A stretch of 64,000 bases of DNA from Meghimatium bilineatum (GCA_034231615.1 CM067317.1:15078710-15142709); one strand, 5' to 3'. Numbered from the stretch's first letter, positions 25,101 through 34,300 are shown. The notes: generated by a model not told the origin, from the letters alone. A program made the numbers and translations.

Positions 25101-28100
25101 TAATATTGATAAAATGCTATATAACAGTAAAATACAATTTTCCATGAAACCACAAAATATATAGTGAGGCAGTCGACAGGAGGATATATAGTCAGACATG
25201 TGACAATGAAGTCTTTTGGTTAAGTAAAATGCACCATCTTATGGTGAAGTACACTTCTTTCAACGGCGGACGTTAGTCCAATTTGGTTATATCAGAGCTA
25301 TACAACAATCACAAAATTGTGAAGTTGCAGATCTGGTAACCTGTCACCATGGCTTTCTAGTGATTACATACATAGAAAACAGGTGACAGCATTATTAGGT
25401 GGCTACTGACTACTTTTTTACTCTCCCTAATATAATTGAACAGCGTTATGAATGGCAGACAAATATACATAAATTATAATACATTCTGCTTATCAAGTCA
25501 AGATTTCCTTCCCTTGAATCTATTTCTCTATCTTACTCTCTTCTATTCTTCAATGTATATTCTCAAACTCCTGTTGGAATCTCTCGTAGGAGAACAATGA
25601 TCCTACTAGATTTATAGCAGGATGTAGTCCAGAAAATGGAAATGCATTGTGCTGCCATTTTATTTGCGCCAATGCCCCAACACACCCATCTTCGGCAGGC
25701 TTACTGTGTTCTTGATGAAATTGATGGTATGTATTTGCATTTACTTTACAACAGGCATGTCATGGTTCAACTCTGTATGTTATGGTTCAACTCTGTATGC
25801 TATGGTTCAACTCTGTATGTTATGGTTCAACTCTGTATGTTATGGTTCAACTCTGTATGTTATGGTTCAACTCTGTATGTTATGGTTCAACTCTGTATGT
25901 CATGGTTCAACTCTGTATGTCATGGTTCAACTCTGTATGTCATGGTTCAACTCTGTATGTCATGGTTCAACTCTGTATGTCATGGTTCAACTCTGTATGT
26001 CATGGTTCAACTCTGTATGCCATGGTTCAACTCTGTATGCTATGGTTCAACTCTGTATGTTATGGTTCAACTCTGTATGTCATGGTTCAACTCTGTATGT
26101 TATGGTTCAACTCTGTATGTTATGGTTCAACTCTGTATGTTATGGTTCAACTCTGTATGTTATGGTTCAACTCTGTATGTTATGGTTCAACTCTGTATGT
26201 TATGGTTCAACTCTGTATGTTATGGTCACTATCTCTAAGGTTGGCTGTAAGGAACTTCCAATTGTCTTTTGTCTAGGTGCACTCTGATAGACTACATCTT
26301 GTCCACCTTGAGATATTTTTTAGGGATTTGTAACACAATAAGGCACTACTGCTCAAAGTGGTTTTTGAAATGCAGCAAGTTTGTTTATTTGCTGCTGAAT
26401 GAAGACATTTGTCTTGTGTTCTACATAACTGATTTTTGGTAGAAGTCTGTAGCAGTTATATTCAATAGCTTGAATCTTTTCTGTGTCTGCGTTTAGCGTT
26501 CAGCTCTCACATCCATACATAAGAATAGTTATAACAAGTGATCTGTATAGATTGATTTTTACTGTAATACTGATCTTACTTTTTCAAATCCTGTTCAACC
26601 TTGATATTGCCATACACACAAAGATGGATGCGGTAGGCCATAGGTGTGATAAAACGGCGAAAATACATTTCCATTCTCTGGAGTTCATCCTGCTGGAAAT
26701 CTAGTAGGACAATTTCATGTAATAAGAGAAATCCAGTGGGAGTTTGAGAATGAACGATGAAGAAGACATTTTCATCATGAGTCTTATCTTCTCATTTGTT
26801 GAACTATCATCATCATCATGTTTTGGACCTGAAATATGTGAAGATGGTAATTTCTTCCAGTGTGTGACCATTTAACCAGATGTTTATTGGATCGTTTGAT
26901 ATTGTGATTAGTATAAAAAACACTACTAAATTAAGAAGCCAATGGGAAACGTCTGCAGACATTTTAAATAAGTAAATGAAGTATTGTAATTCCAGTTAAA
27001 GTTTCAGGTGTTCAATCCCCTTCTCCCCCAAGTAATCATTACATGGCTTTTGGTACTAGTAATTAAGACAAAAGGTTGAGTAACAATCTTCCCTCAAAGA
27101 TTATCTTGTAACAACCCCCCCCCCCCAAAGATTTTCCTCAAAAATGTCATCACATTTCTGATAAAACAGAGGGAAAGTGAAAACCCTTCCCCTTATTAAA
27201 GACATATCAAGACAACCATGAGAATTGGAGCAACATGGCTGAACAACTTAACACTGGTCTTTGGGTTGCTTCATGCGAATATATAATAGAATGAGATATG
27301 ATGAAATGACACTGACTAGTAACTGGACTGACTTCCAAACTGACAAAGACAAACTATGATGATGATATCAATGAGAACAGCAATGAGCAGGAACTATGGG
27401 TTGTTGTCTTACCATGTGGAAGATCTGATTTGTCTAACATATTGTTTTTAAAAGGTATTGGCTGTCTTATTTCAGCTTTCTTTGCTACTGAGGGTGACTG
27501 TATTTTCTCTTTTTGTGCCTATAAGTACAGAAAATACATAATTAATGTTTATGTATAATATGGGAATGTATACTAAGATAATAGAATCAATATAAAGCAA
27601 CCCCCTCCAAGAGCAAGAGACAGAAGCAGAAAACAAATACAAGATATATAAGAGCAAAAAGAAATGCAATAGAACAAAAATGATTCAAAACAATGAATGA
27701 GGAATAAATCGAAATCTTCTTATCTGAACAGAAAAATGTATTTTCAGTTCCAAAGCTAAGTAGAATAGAACTGCATAGGACAGTAAGATAGAACCAACAA
27801 AGTTCACAATAAAGGGAGACAAGGGGAAAATGTAAACATACAGGAAAGGCAAGATAATAATGAAATGGCAAGATAACAATAAGGAAGGCATGAAATGAAT
27901 GGGAGAAAAAAAAAGTCAAACGTAAGGTATGCGTGAAAGAGATTAAAACCCAAAGCTGCCGAAGGGAGAGGGGTACATGGGGAGGAGAGAAAAAGAAATA
28001 TGTATAGTAATTAAACAAAAGTGATGTGATTCAAAGATGATATCGCAGAATTAAAAAATAACATAGGTATTGTTATTATATAACATAGGTATGTATAAAC

Positions 28101-28591
28101 TTAAGTATTGTCAAATATAAGGTAAACACTGGGAGAGCCAGAATCGGAAGGATAAAAAAGAACATAACATACAAAAAAATTGTGGATCTCCTAGAAAACC
28201 ATAGGTACAGAGAAGATGCCATGGACACAATGGGCTTTACCAAGATATAAAAATGAAAATCTGAAACCAGAGACAGGAAACACCATAACATGTTTTGATC
28301 AGGAAACAATGCTGAGCTGTCAAATGAGACAGCAATTTGAGACAGCAATTTGAGACATCAATCAAGAGATCCAAAACCATTAAGGCAGATGTCAACCATC
28401 CTAATTAAAATAAATAATTTTTAAAATTTCAATTTTAGTAAAAAAAATTGCCGTAACTCTCATGACATAAGATTTAGGTCTAAGGTGACCCGGAAAAATA
28501 AATATATTCCATTTATAGACACAAAAGTCCATACTTGAGTAACTTCAGCAGCTCCTGGTTCAAAGATTTGATGCTCACAGACGGCACTCAT
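12950..28591 (-). CDS. Gene 2: uncharacterised glutamine-rich/coiled-coil protein, nine exons
   Basis: Nine minus-strand exons running 28591 to 12950, with splice phases that agree at every junction except the 3' end of exon 4, where the donor is unresolved. The predicted protein is polar throughout. It has a short N-terminal part (MSAVCEHQIFEPGAAEVTQ), a lysine/proline region, a segment PPLTVYKLYKSDDKEYSEN, then helical Gln/Met-rich stretches (MFIQMQKELRTQNVQNRQQ, KHLTIQQRMDTRIQKQL) likely to form coiled coil, and a tail with IDPWLLDPRNPKAMRP. I do not recognise the family. Because it lies on the same strand just 3' of gene 1, it may instead be the continuation of one long gene; cDNA would decide. 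The introns are full of LINE, SINE and minisatellite DNA. Confidence 0.6.
13465..13845 (+). repeat. Short interspersed repeat B with internal tandem repeat
   Basis: Head gaaagggagcaatgaataag and tail aaaccatg..actacatcatgttaaac match family B. Between them (13629-13790) is a 43-45-bp tandem array, about 4 copies of gttgaatgtattagatgtga + aaccatgacc, grown from the repeat's own middle part. Confidence 0.62.
14155..14341. repeat. 25-bp minisatellite, about 7 copies
   Basis: Unit aacagtaagcagtgagtgac + aatag. All frames stay open over it; not a gene. Confidence 0.93.
14515..14612. repeat. Short tandem repeat (atcaatgaacataagtaaaa)
   Basis: About five imperfect copies of 25-33 bases. It lies in the intron just downstream (on the minus strand) of gene 2 exon 8. 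Confidence 0.75.
14814..15126 (-). CDS. Gene 2 exon 8 (largest, 313 nt)
   Basis: Acceptor atatctcatcag, donor ttcag|gttcgt, phase 1 in and phase 2 out. Starts EHSTVRRNSSPQIVPGTN, then a Thr/Pro part (INIQTPTPAPSRP), then Gln-rich helical sequence (SQYQLQQQNQSKLRMSM, KHLTIQQRMDTRIQKQL), and ends HGQTLFGFEKPF. Confidence 0.8.
15236..16760 (-). mobile_element. LINE (RTE-like), decayed RT
   Basis: Minus strand holds RT remains: KNGDLQLCTNYRIVAV, palm equivalents near 16000 with the YADD region damaged, and the C-terminal FRHLKRHDGIERLIL and RRQWTSDIEV segments. Same family as 4795-5990, whose nucleotide sequence it follows over 1.2 kb, but with many stops and frameshifts, so it is older. Confidence 0.82.
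16930..17095 (-). repeat. Short interspersed repeat B, decayed
   Basis: Minus-strand match to gttccagcaggttgtagtcc / agagaatgtaaatg of family B; ends are unclear. Confidence 0.45.
17096..17690. other. No feature recognised
   Basis: Two overlapping plus-strand open frames (17169-17522) have no bias, splice structure or family resemblance that I can see. Confidence 0.35.
17695..17890 (+). repeat. tRNA-derived SINE, family S1
   Basis: tRNA-like head with a TGGCTAAATGG A-box-like word and TTGGTTCAAACC B-box-like word, then a body gggaccggattttatctttt, cctttatttccactgcctaa, ctcctt. The same body is at 59232-59440. Confidence 0.65.
18505..18590. repeat. 13-bp tandem repeat (gcaggatcatgtt), about 6 copies
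   Basis: Seen directly; copies vary by one to three bases. Confidence 0.85.
18655..19045 (-). mobile_element. LINE 3' end with (ATTC)n / (TGAA)n tail
   Basis: Minus strand reads EETHQN-like, HVLHADTNRIQHQ-like, GRPKEPLRRTI-like and IQELHRIAL segments in shifting frames, ending in cattcattcatt on the plus strand (18661-18675). Paralogue of 12695-12912. Confidence 0.75.
19176..19282 (-). CDS. Gene 2 exon 7: coiled-coil stretch
   Basis: 107 bases, acceptor gtcatatttcag, donor gaag|gtaaac, phase 2 in and phase 1 out. Reads HMFIQMQKELRTQNVQNRQQ and MMKQTQENLRKVTTE, a helix-prone, Gln/Met/Lys-rich stretch. Confidence 0.76.
19795..19985. repeat. Dispersed repeat A
   Basis: Contains ggcaaaacttggaacagggc, acacataacacacacaaatc, aatgtttcatccaaaaggcc and atcatgtgcc. 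Other copies: 30100-30200, 47055-47125 and 48000-48160, plus a scrap at 24420. About 180 bp; no terminal inverted repeat or tRNA box seen. Confidence 0.6.
20310..20640 (-). mobile_element. LINE fragment, RT C-terminal region
   Basis: Minus-strand readings FLGHVLRRTQLEHLITTGKI, RGWQREKLLDGL and WQKFINQAYLLTT across frame changes, similar in layout to 2255-2640. Truncated and frameshifted. Confidence 0.65.
20641..21770. other. Intronic DNA, no feature recognised
   Basis: No repeat array or transposon motif that I can support between the LINE and gene 2 exon 6. Confidence 0.35.
21772..21858 (-). CDS. Gene 2 exon 6
   Basis: 87 bases, acceptor catgttattttaccag, donor gagag|gtaata, phase 2 on both sides. 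Reads NRPPLTVYKLYKSDD, then KEYSENWHERQIE. Confidence 0.78.
21900..22560 (-). mobile_element. LINE 3' end with RNase H domain, internally deleted, GAA-tailed
   Basis: Minus strand has DGSAENAVKNGEAGIYIEL (first RNase H Asp), NNCEAEIQVIKV (Glu) and PVVFLTDARSTLQVL (Asp), then the zinc-knuckle-like end with FKIGN.AMCTCG. The part carrying the last RNase H residues is deleted. The 3' end reaches gaagaagtgat at 21900. This is an I/Jockey-type LINE layout (RT plus RNase H), different from the RTE-like copies. Sister copy at 49575-50095. Confidence 0.78.
22561..23069. other. No feature recognised
   Basis: Continues the LINE neighbourhood without a motif that I can support. Confidence 0.3.
23070..23172 (+). 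repeat. Short interspersed repeat B, 3' half
   Basis: agctgtaaaccatgacaaat, ggaatacatcctgctgatat, tttgagaatgagcgcagaag, ending agaagaagac. Confidence 0.7.
23435..23600 (-). repeat. Short interspersed repeat B
   Basis: Plus strand shows the reverse: cattctcaaactcccactgg, tagatttccagcaggatgta, ttgccattttatttatctgt, gacctgacacatctgac. Confidence 0.7.
23966..24018 (-). CDS. Gene 2 exon 5 (53 nt)
   Basis: Acceptor gattttttt-cag (long pyrimidine tract), donor ctcag|gttagg, phase 0 in and phase 2 out. Reads NLQAVSNASKTKYKSML. Confidence 0.7.
24126..24195. repeat. 66-bp repeat with internal inverted repeat, copy 1
   Basis: tctggtaacctgtcacctcg..agaaaacaggtgacaacatt, TGTCACCT pairing with AGGTGACA. 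Copy 2, about 90% alike by eye, is at 25328-25398. Confidence 0.65.
24203..24332. repeat. 50-bp tandem repeat, about 2.6 copies
   Basis: Unit aagatggtacataatttgtc + agtcattttacaaggtctgaaactc. Confidence 0.85.
24470..24612. repeat. 41-42-bp tandem repeat adjoining gene 2 exon 4, about 3.5 copies
   Basis: Unit tctaatacaagacattttgg + tctgatacaaaaaaaattgtt. On the minus strand each unit carries ctt|gtatta, donor-like, directly after exon 4's open frame. Confidence 0.88.
24639..24756 (-). CDS. Gene 2 exon 4 (3' boundary unsure)
   Basis: Acceptor tatgcttttttccag, phase 0 in. Reads EKTELHPVDWPEDLADQKS, then LEHQRKKKTLSKEELLNYLS. The first GT (ctt|gtggtc at 24638) ends the exon in phase 1, whereas the next exon wants phase 0. 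A phase-0 donor (ctt|gtatta) lies inside the 41-bp repeat at about 24555, so the exon may run into that array. Confidence 0.68.
24933..24988 (-). CDS. Gene 2 exon 3 (56 nt)
   Basis: Acceptor gtttcatattttcag, donor gag|gtatat, phase 1 in and phase 0 out. Reads VKHIQQRNHTSPMKSNTE. Confidence 0.7.
25205..25312. repeat. Dispersed repeat C
   Basis: tggtgaagtacacttctttc, gttagtccaatttggttata, tcagagctat; matches 7625-7770. Confidence 0.55.
25328..25398. repeat. 66-bp inverted-repeat unit, copy 2
   Basis: agatctggtaacctgtcacc..agaaaacaggtgacagcatt; partner of 24126-24195. Confidence 0.65.
25545..25722 (-). repeat. Short interspersed repeat B
   Basis: tattctcaaactcctgttgg, agatttatagcaggatgtag, tccagaaaatggaaatgcat, tgctgccattttatttgcgc, caacacacccatcttcgg on the plus strand. 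Confidence 0.72.
25757..26226. repeat. 20-bp minisatellite, about 23 copies
   Basis: Unit tatggttcaactctgtatgt, almost perfect with t/c variation at the first base. 20 is not divisible by 3, so every frame reads the same 20-residue cycle; the three overlapping 160-210-codon frames here are artefacts. It ends directly at a LINE 3'-end scrap (26228). Confidence 0.97.
26228..26310 (-). mobile_element. LINE 3'-end scrap (9.4-kb family)
   Basis: ctctaaggttggctgtaagg..ctaggtgcactctgatagac matches the end of the LINE at 9336-10222. Confidence 0.6.
26380..26600 (-). mobile_element. LINE fragment around the YGCE-W motif
   Basis: Minus strand reads ILMYGCESWTLNADTEKIQ, then YNCYRLLPKISYVEHKTN and upstream VKINLYRSLVI. 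Short, truncated on both sides. Related to 416-880. Confidence 0.72.
26620..26775 (+). repeat. Short interspersed repeat B
   Basis: ccattctctggagttcatcc, tgctggaaatctagtaggac, gagaaatccagtgggagttt, gagaatgaacgatgaagaag. Confidence 0.72.
26776..27412. other. Intronic DNA, nothing recognised beyond a C-run
   Basis: Poly-C of 10 to 12 at about 27115-27127. No other feature. Confidence 0.35.
27413..27518 (-). CDS. Gene 2 exon 2
   Basis: 106 bases, acceptor ctgtacttatag, donor catg|gtaaga, phase 0 in and phase 1 out. Only one frame is open: AQKEKIQSPSVAKKAEIRQ, then PIPFKNNMLDKSDLPH. Confidence 0.76.
27520..28534. other. Purine-rich intron of gene 2
   Basis: Plus strand is strongly A/G-rich over 27600-28000. 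The minus-strand open frames here (27587-28018) are consequences of that bias (Phe/Leu/Ser-rich) and have no supporting motif. Confidence 0.4.
28535..28591 (-). CDS. Gene 2 exon 1 (or first exon visible)
   Basis: From ATG at 28591-28589 (context acaaaATGA) 19 codons read MSAVCEHQIFEPGAAEVTQ to donor caa|gtatgg, phase 0. The frame is open further upstream to an ATG at 28663, and AG acceptors lie at 28633-28630 and near 28613, so this may be an internal exon starting further 5'. The start is therefore tentative. Confidence 0.55.
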
Positions 28592-28694
28592 TTTGTCCAA
28601 GGACTGTTCATGTGACTGTAGCTTACATGTAGATGCTGAAGTTATGTCTCTGTCCATCCACATAAAATCATGGCTGCCACCTTATTTTGAAAAT

Positions 28695-28890
28695 GCAACA
28701 TTTAAATATGTTTCTAAAAAGTTTGTACAAATAGTGTGTACTTATGTCTAGGCTATTATAATAATAATTAAATATGTTTCTAAAAAGATTGTAAAAATAG
28801 TATATACTTATGTTGAGGCTATTATAATAATAATAATTAAATGTTTCTAAAAAGTCTGTACAAATAGTGCATATTTATATGTATTATAAT
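28695..28890. repeat. About 67-bp tandem repeat, 3 copies
   Basis: Unit aatatgtttctaaaaagttt, gtacttatgtctaggctatt, ataataataatt. Confidence 0.85.
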
Positions 28891-28929
28891 AATAATTGAT
28901 GCATATCTGGTATATAAGAATCAATAACC

Positions 28930-29128
28930 AAACAGGGGATTTTAAAACATATCAAACAAGGTGTTAGACAAGGTTGTGTGCTATCACCTGATTTGCTCAA
29001 TTTATACTGTGAATTAATAATCAAATCCATATAAGATATGCATGAATATCAGTTGTAGGGCATAATATAAACAGCCTGTGATTTGTTGATGATACAGTTT
29101 TGATAGTTGAAAATAAAATACAGTTTTA
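28930..29128 (+). mobile_element. LINE RT-palm fragment
   Basis: Plus strand reads IKQGVRQGCVLSPDLLNLYC, then a decayed equivalent of the YADDTVL region at about 29083-29110 (gatttgttgatgatacagtt). Both flanks missing. Confidence 0.75.
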
Positions 29129-29258
29129 AAAACTCTGCCCCAAACCCTCCTTAGTTGATTTCCATGACAGATAACAGATTCATTATTCATTGCTCCACTT
29201 TCTGGCCCCATCAATACAAGGACAGTTTGAACTGCTGAGTCAGTTAATGCTGCATGCA
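29129..29258 (-). repeat. Short interspersed repeat B, 5' half
   Basis: Plus strand shows ccctccttagttgatttcca, attcattgctccactttctg; the reverse of the family head. Confidence 0.55.
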
Positions 29259-29360
29259 ATTTTATACAGGTGTTATCACATGCAACATAAAGTTATGTCA
29301 TTCACAAAAACATAATTCATTGAGTGAAATAGAAAATTATTGAATGATTTCATAACTAAC

Positions 29361-29538
29361 TACAGTGGAATCCCTTTATAGCACATCCTTTTGTAACAAA
29401 TTTCCCTATATAACAACACATTTCAATATCCCTAATTGCATTTATTCTATGTTATTTCTACTGTATATAGCGAATTTCTGTCATTACATACATATTTTGT
29501 TGGTCTGGACCAAGATGTTATAATGGGATTCCACTGTA
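29361..29538. mobile_element. pogo-like MITE, 174 bp
   Basis: TA-CAGTGGAATCCCTTTATA at the left and, on the minus strand, TA-CAGTGGAATCCCATTATA at the right; TA on both sides. CAGTGGAA..C is the end type of pogo/Tigger elements. No coding. A decayed end of the same kind is at about 38755-38790. Confidence 0.8.
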
Positions 29539-29539
29539 C

Positions 29540-30560
29540 CAACTTCACAGATATTTCACTGTATCTTTGTATTAGTTAGTTCTTCATCAGATCATCATTA
29601 CTGCACATAGGAAACATTCATAGGTGCTACAATCTACCCCTGAGCATATCCGCAATTAAATAATGATTGATAGTTCCAGTTCTCTGTTGGTTGGCACATT
29701 ATTGTCAGTCGATAATGTTGTTAATTTCTGGCCACAACAATTTCTAGCCATGCCATATTTCTGGCCATGCCACATTTCAAGTCTAGCTCCCTTATTCTGG
29801 ACATAGAAAAAGAGTCATCATCCTCATCAATTTGTGTTTGAGCGTGTAATTTCTTGTAAAGAATTCATTATATCAGATCGGTCCATTGTCCTGCTGCTCA
29901 ATACAATGTTAGAACTTCACAATCTGCTCTCACATTGCCCTGAACACCCAAATGACCAAGAATAAAAATTAATGTATCTTCCAACTTCGACCTCCTCACA
30001 GCCTCAAGCCACTACTCACAAATAGAATAAACTTTTATTTTTCTGATAAGGTTGATTGGGTCACTGAGAATATACCTGAGTTTCACTCTATGAGACAAAG
30101 CTTGAAACAGGTTATTGAAGTTTTGCTAATCACTTGAAATACACATAACACACACAAATTCACTGCATGATCTCATCCAGTCTTATGCCTTAGTTACTGT
30201 CATAATCTCAATAGTCATACAAATTTGTAGTCATAGTGTATCTCTAAGTGTTATCATACAGCATTACAACACCTCTAACTCTATATGAGAATATATTTTG
30301 ATAACAACAGACTAATATTCACATTGTTACTAGTGAAGAACTACATTAGATGAGTTAATTTTAGTCAAGTAATTTCATAACACAAAATTAAAATGGTGGA
30401 TTGTTAGTACTTGTAAAACAAAGAGTTCTGCAAAAATGTTAATTGCAACATGTAAGTCTATGTAATTTACTGTAGACATCCTGCAAAAGAGTCCATGATT
30501 AGACACATTTCTCCCTATTAAATAATAGATAATGTATTTTTTAAATGAAAAATATTCATG
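29540..30560. other. Mostly featureless; one copy of dispersed repeat A (30100-30200)
   Basis: 30108-30175 has gcttgaaacaggttattgaa, aatacacataacacacacaa of repeat A. Nothing else that I can support. Confidence 0.4.
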
Positions 30561-30564
30561 ATAT

Positions 30565-30727
30565 GAATTCTTCTTCTGTGTTCATTTACAAACTCCCACT
30601 GCATCTTTCTTGTACCAGGCCAATGGTCATACTAGATTTCCAGCAGGATGTAGTCTAGATAATGGAAATGCATTGTATCTCTATTTTCTTTGCATCAATA
30701 GCCCAACACATCAGTCTTTGGAGGAAT
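30565..30727 (-). repeat. Short interspersed repeat B
   Basis: ttcttcttctgtgttcattt, tagatttccagcaggatgta, gtctagataatggaaatgca, caacacatcagtctttgg on the plus strand. Confidence 0.72.
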
Positions 30728-31090
30728 ATTAATTCAATAAAATAGACAAAAAATACAATAGAAATGAAATAGAAAGTAAATAGAAACATGTATAATTATT
30801 TTTAAATCTACATAATCAAAGCCAAAGATAATTGCATAGAATAAATATATGAGATATACCAATGTGTAATAGGCCTATAAAACAACATTTGAATACAATT
30901 GAGATGCATTGAATCATGTGAAACATGCAGATATGTAAATTATTTATTATAGTAGTTTTTAACCATACACATTTTTCATTAGCATTTATCAGGATGTACC
31001 ATGTATGATTACAGCAATCATAGGGTTTTTCTTAAACAGATGAGGTTTTTCATTTCCTTAGAGGACCTTTTTTCAATGCAATAATTTTAC

Positions 31091-31096
31091 TTTATT
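31091..31096 (-). promoter_or_regulatory. AATAAA polyadenylation hexamer overlapping the gene 1 stop codon
   Basis: Minus-strand CAATAAAG carries the TAA stop (31094-31092) inside AATAAA. If used, the 3' UTR would be only 15-30 bases. This is seen directly; its use is inference. Confidence 0.4.
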
Positions 31097-31357
31097 GTAA
31101 TGAGGAGGAGAGTTTAGTGTTTGTGCACTCTATCAACTCTGCTACTGCAAAGTCTAAGCGATCTTGGTTCCTGAGGCATCCCTGCCCATTGGCTGCTACA
31201 GTGCTCTCATGGGTCCCAGTTGTGCTAAAAATACTTTCTCCAATGAATTTCATGGAGCACTGTACCTTTTCTTGTCCTACAAAAGAAGAGAGCTTCCATG
31301 GTACTGGTTTTATATTGACACAAGAATTATCAGTATGGATTGAATGTGTGACATGTA
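31092..31357 (-). CDS. Gene 1 exon o: probable last exon
   Basis: 266 bases after acceptor gagtgccag, preceded by a long pyrimidine stretch (ttttgttatctttctcttc). Phase 1 in matches exon n. Reads HVTHSIHTDNSCVN, PVPWKLSSFVGQEKVQC, STTGTHESTVAANGQG, RLDFAVAELIECTN and ends SSSLQ-stop. The stop overlaps an AATAAA hexamer. It is less certain than the others because the reading looks less biased in composition. Confidence 0.55.
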
Positions 31358-34300
31358 CTGGCACTCAGTGATTTCAGAATGAAATCAATTTTAGCAGTGA
31401 AGAGAAAGATAACAAAAAAAATATGTTAAACTCATCAATAGCAGTTCAAAATAGAAATTTGTAAACTCTTAGCAGATAAAAGGTTAAAACTGTTGGCCAC
31501 TGTTAATGATTTTGAGTGTTCGTCATCTTGCACACTTGCTTTCATGATATAATTAAAATTCCGACCCATTAATTGTTATGGTTCACAAGGATGGATATAT
31601 TACAAAATGTCAGATGACAAAACACAATAAAAGATATGTATCGAAATAGTATCATATCAGCAGTATGCTGGAATCATATTGTAGCCAAACGTCATTATGG
31701 AGATGGCACTTAATAATGATAATTATCAAATGAGTTAACAAAAAAAATATGTAATTTGCAGATTGTTTTTCAATTCTTTATCTCTGGTGAGCTGTTAAAA
31801 CTATTTCTTACACATACTCAACATGCCAATAAAGTCTCCATTTTTATAGTTACTTTTAAATACATTTATGGCCTTCAGGTAAACTATTATTGAGTTAATC
31901 CAGAAAACAAAACAAAAATATTACTAAATAGATAAAGCCTAGTGTAAAGTGCATAAATAACATATACAAAATTTAAAATACTAACTTAAGAAGAAAACTG
32001 AAGTAAAATAAACTCAGCTCTGCAAAAATTATTTCATATAGGGTGTCCATAAAGTTGGTGCACACTGACATCACATAGGTTTTCACTAAATATTTACAAT
32101 TCACATGAAGTAGTGTCACCACCAATATAAAATGAGTGCATAGTTACTTTGTAGACACCCAATGGGAACACATGTTATTACATAAATTTAGATAAGCTTA
32201 GATAAATTAGATTAGTAAGTTGTTTGCACTCAGTTTTAAGTTATTCATTTACTTTCTGATTGAGCAAAATCTTCCTGCGATTCTGTTAATGATTCATTTT
32301 CAAAATAAGGTACAGGTGTGTTTGCAGGAGGCTGGTAGAAATGATGTGATGATGCCCATCGTAGAACGTGACTATGGGAATCATCAGGTGTCTGAATCGA
32401 TGCTGGAGTCTGGTTTCTCACTCCTGATACTTCCCAGAAATCAGATGTATCTAGGGATCTGGTCTCATCAGTTTCTTGGTAAGCTGCTTCATTGCAAAAT
32501 ATTCTTATAGAAATGGGTAGCAAATATTTTATACTACAAAATAACTGTTTAAATGTATCAACATTAAAAATTAACAAAACACACACACACACACACAACA
32601 AACTGTTAACCTAGTTTGAAACACAGAGCTGTTTACTTATACATTATCAAAACAAATGACAAGGACAATCTCTACAACATAAAGAGAAAATATGCTATAT
32701 GCTATCAATAGCTATTGTATTTAACAATACTTTTCAAAATCCCCAATTATTGACATTCTTTATAGTATAAAATTAGGCAAATTAATAAAGTTATATTATG
32801 CAACGTTCTGATATGAAATAGTCCTATAGTGCCACTTGGAAAACATTATTGGAAAATAGAAAATTACAATTCTTATAAAAAATATACTGAAAAAAGAATA
32901 GGGCCTATATTCTCAACCCATTCTGACCTGTCATAGAAGGTGTCATTTTATCTTCAAAATCTGTAGTTTCTTGCAGCTGAAAATGTAAGAGACAGTTAAA
33001 TTTATTACTTTCCATATGTTATGTTTCACAACTAACTATAAAAATGTATTTTCCCTATATGACTACTGTATATTTACACATAGGCTGTCATTTTCAATAT
33101 ATCATTTATTTTCAAATTTTCAACAGACTTTCAGAAACCTGAATTATTATTGCTTTATAAATCATCCCTTTGACCTATATTTAACTATTAGTATATGGCC
33201 CATCTTTCTAGAAGACGAATAAATAGTTTACTTATTCTAACTAATCTTTCTAAAAAATGATTGGAGTCAGTGGTAGACACTGCAAAGAAAACCTTCACCA
33301 AAAGCTTTCATAAATATACAGTAGTATTTCATCTAATCACAATATTCTAAAGGTATTGCCTCTTTATTATGGTCAGCCATTTTGTGATATTAGTTTGGGA
33401 GCAAATGAAAATCATTAGTTTATTGGTTGGCCTTTGATTGGTAAAGACAGTGCAAAACTTTTGTAAGGAATTCAAGCATGTCAACTCATTAAAATCATGA
33501 AAGAACTTTTATTTGCGCATAGAAATATTTGAAACTTTTCAAATAGTAGCAAAAATTGGTATAATACTTTACAAAATAGCCAACTTTAGATGATAGTCAC
33601 ATGTTGTTGAGTAAGTAATTTTTATAATTTAGGTGTATTGTTGCATTTTCGAGTCTTATATCAGGCCTATGTTTTATCTAAGTACCGGTACTATGTATTT
33701 CTGCTCTTCAAACCAGACAATAGATATATATTCTAGAAATGGCATTCAATTCTGCAAATTGCATAGTACATCACTGTTGTTTAAAAATAAATAAAATATT
33801 TCATAAAGGCTAAATGTAGGGTAGCAGGGGGCAAAGTGTCCACTTTTCACTTTTTAGCGTATTCTGACAACTAGACTTAACTATGAGAGACCAAACTTCC
33901 TTCATTGTATAGCTTATTCCATCCACCCATCTTACATTCATGAGGTTATTGAAAACATACAGCTATGCATAGACAGTAGAATTAGAATTTATGTGCACAT
34001 GTAAAAAAAATAACTTTGCCCTATTTTTTAGGCAAAGTGTCACAAGTAAAATGGTGATTAAAAATCATTATAAAATTGAGGTAGATCACCACTGTGACAG
34101 GTCTAGCACACCAACAGTGTGCAAATGTGTGCTAAGAATAGATATAATAATTAGATATACCTAGTTTCATAACTTTAATCTGAAAAAAAGTTCGGAAAAA
34201 AAATAGTTTTTAAGTTCCATAATAAAGCTAACAATGTCTTTGTAAGGTTGGATGATCATTATAACCACATATATCAGTCTCTCCCAGCTTTAGAGCGGCG

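Noticed and set aside
25636-26287. Three overlapping frames of 164-212 codons
   Set aside because: All are readings of the same 20-bp repeat; the period forces them open in every frame.
27587-28018. 143-codon Phe/Ser/Leu-rich frame, possible membrane protein
   Set aside because: It is the complement of a purine-rich stretch, with no splice sites or start context in its favour.
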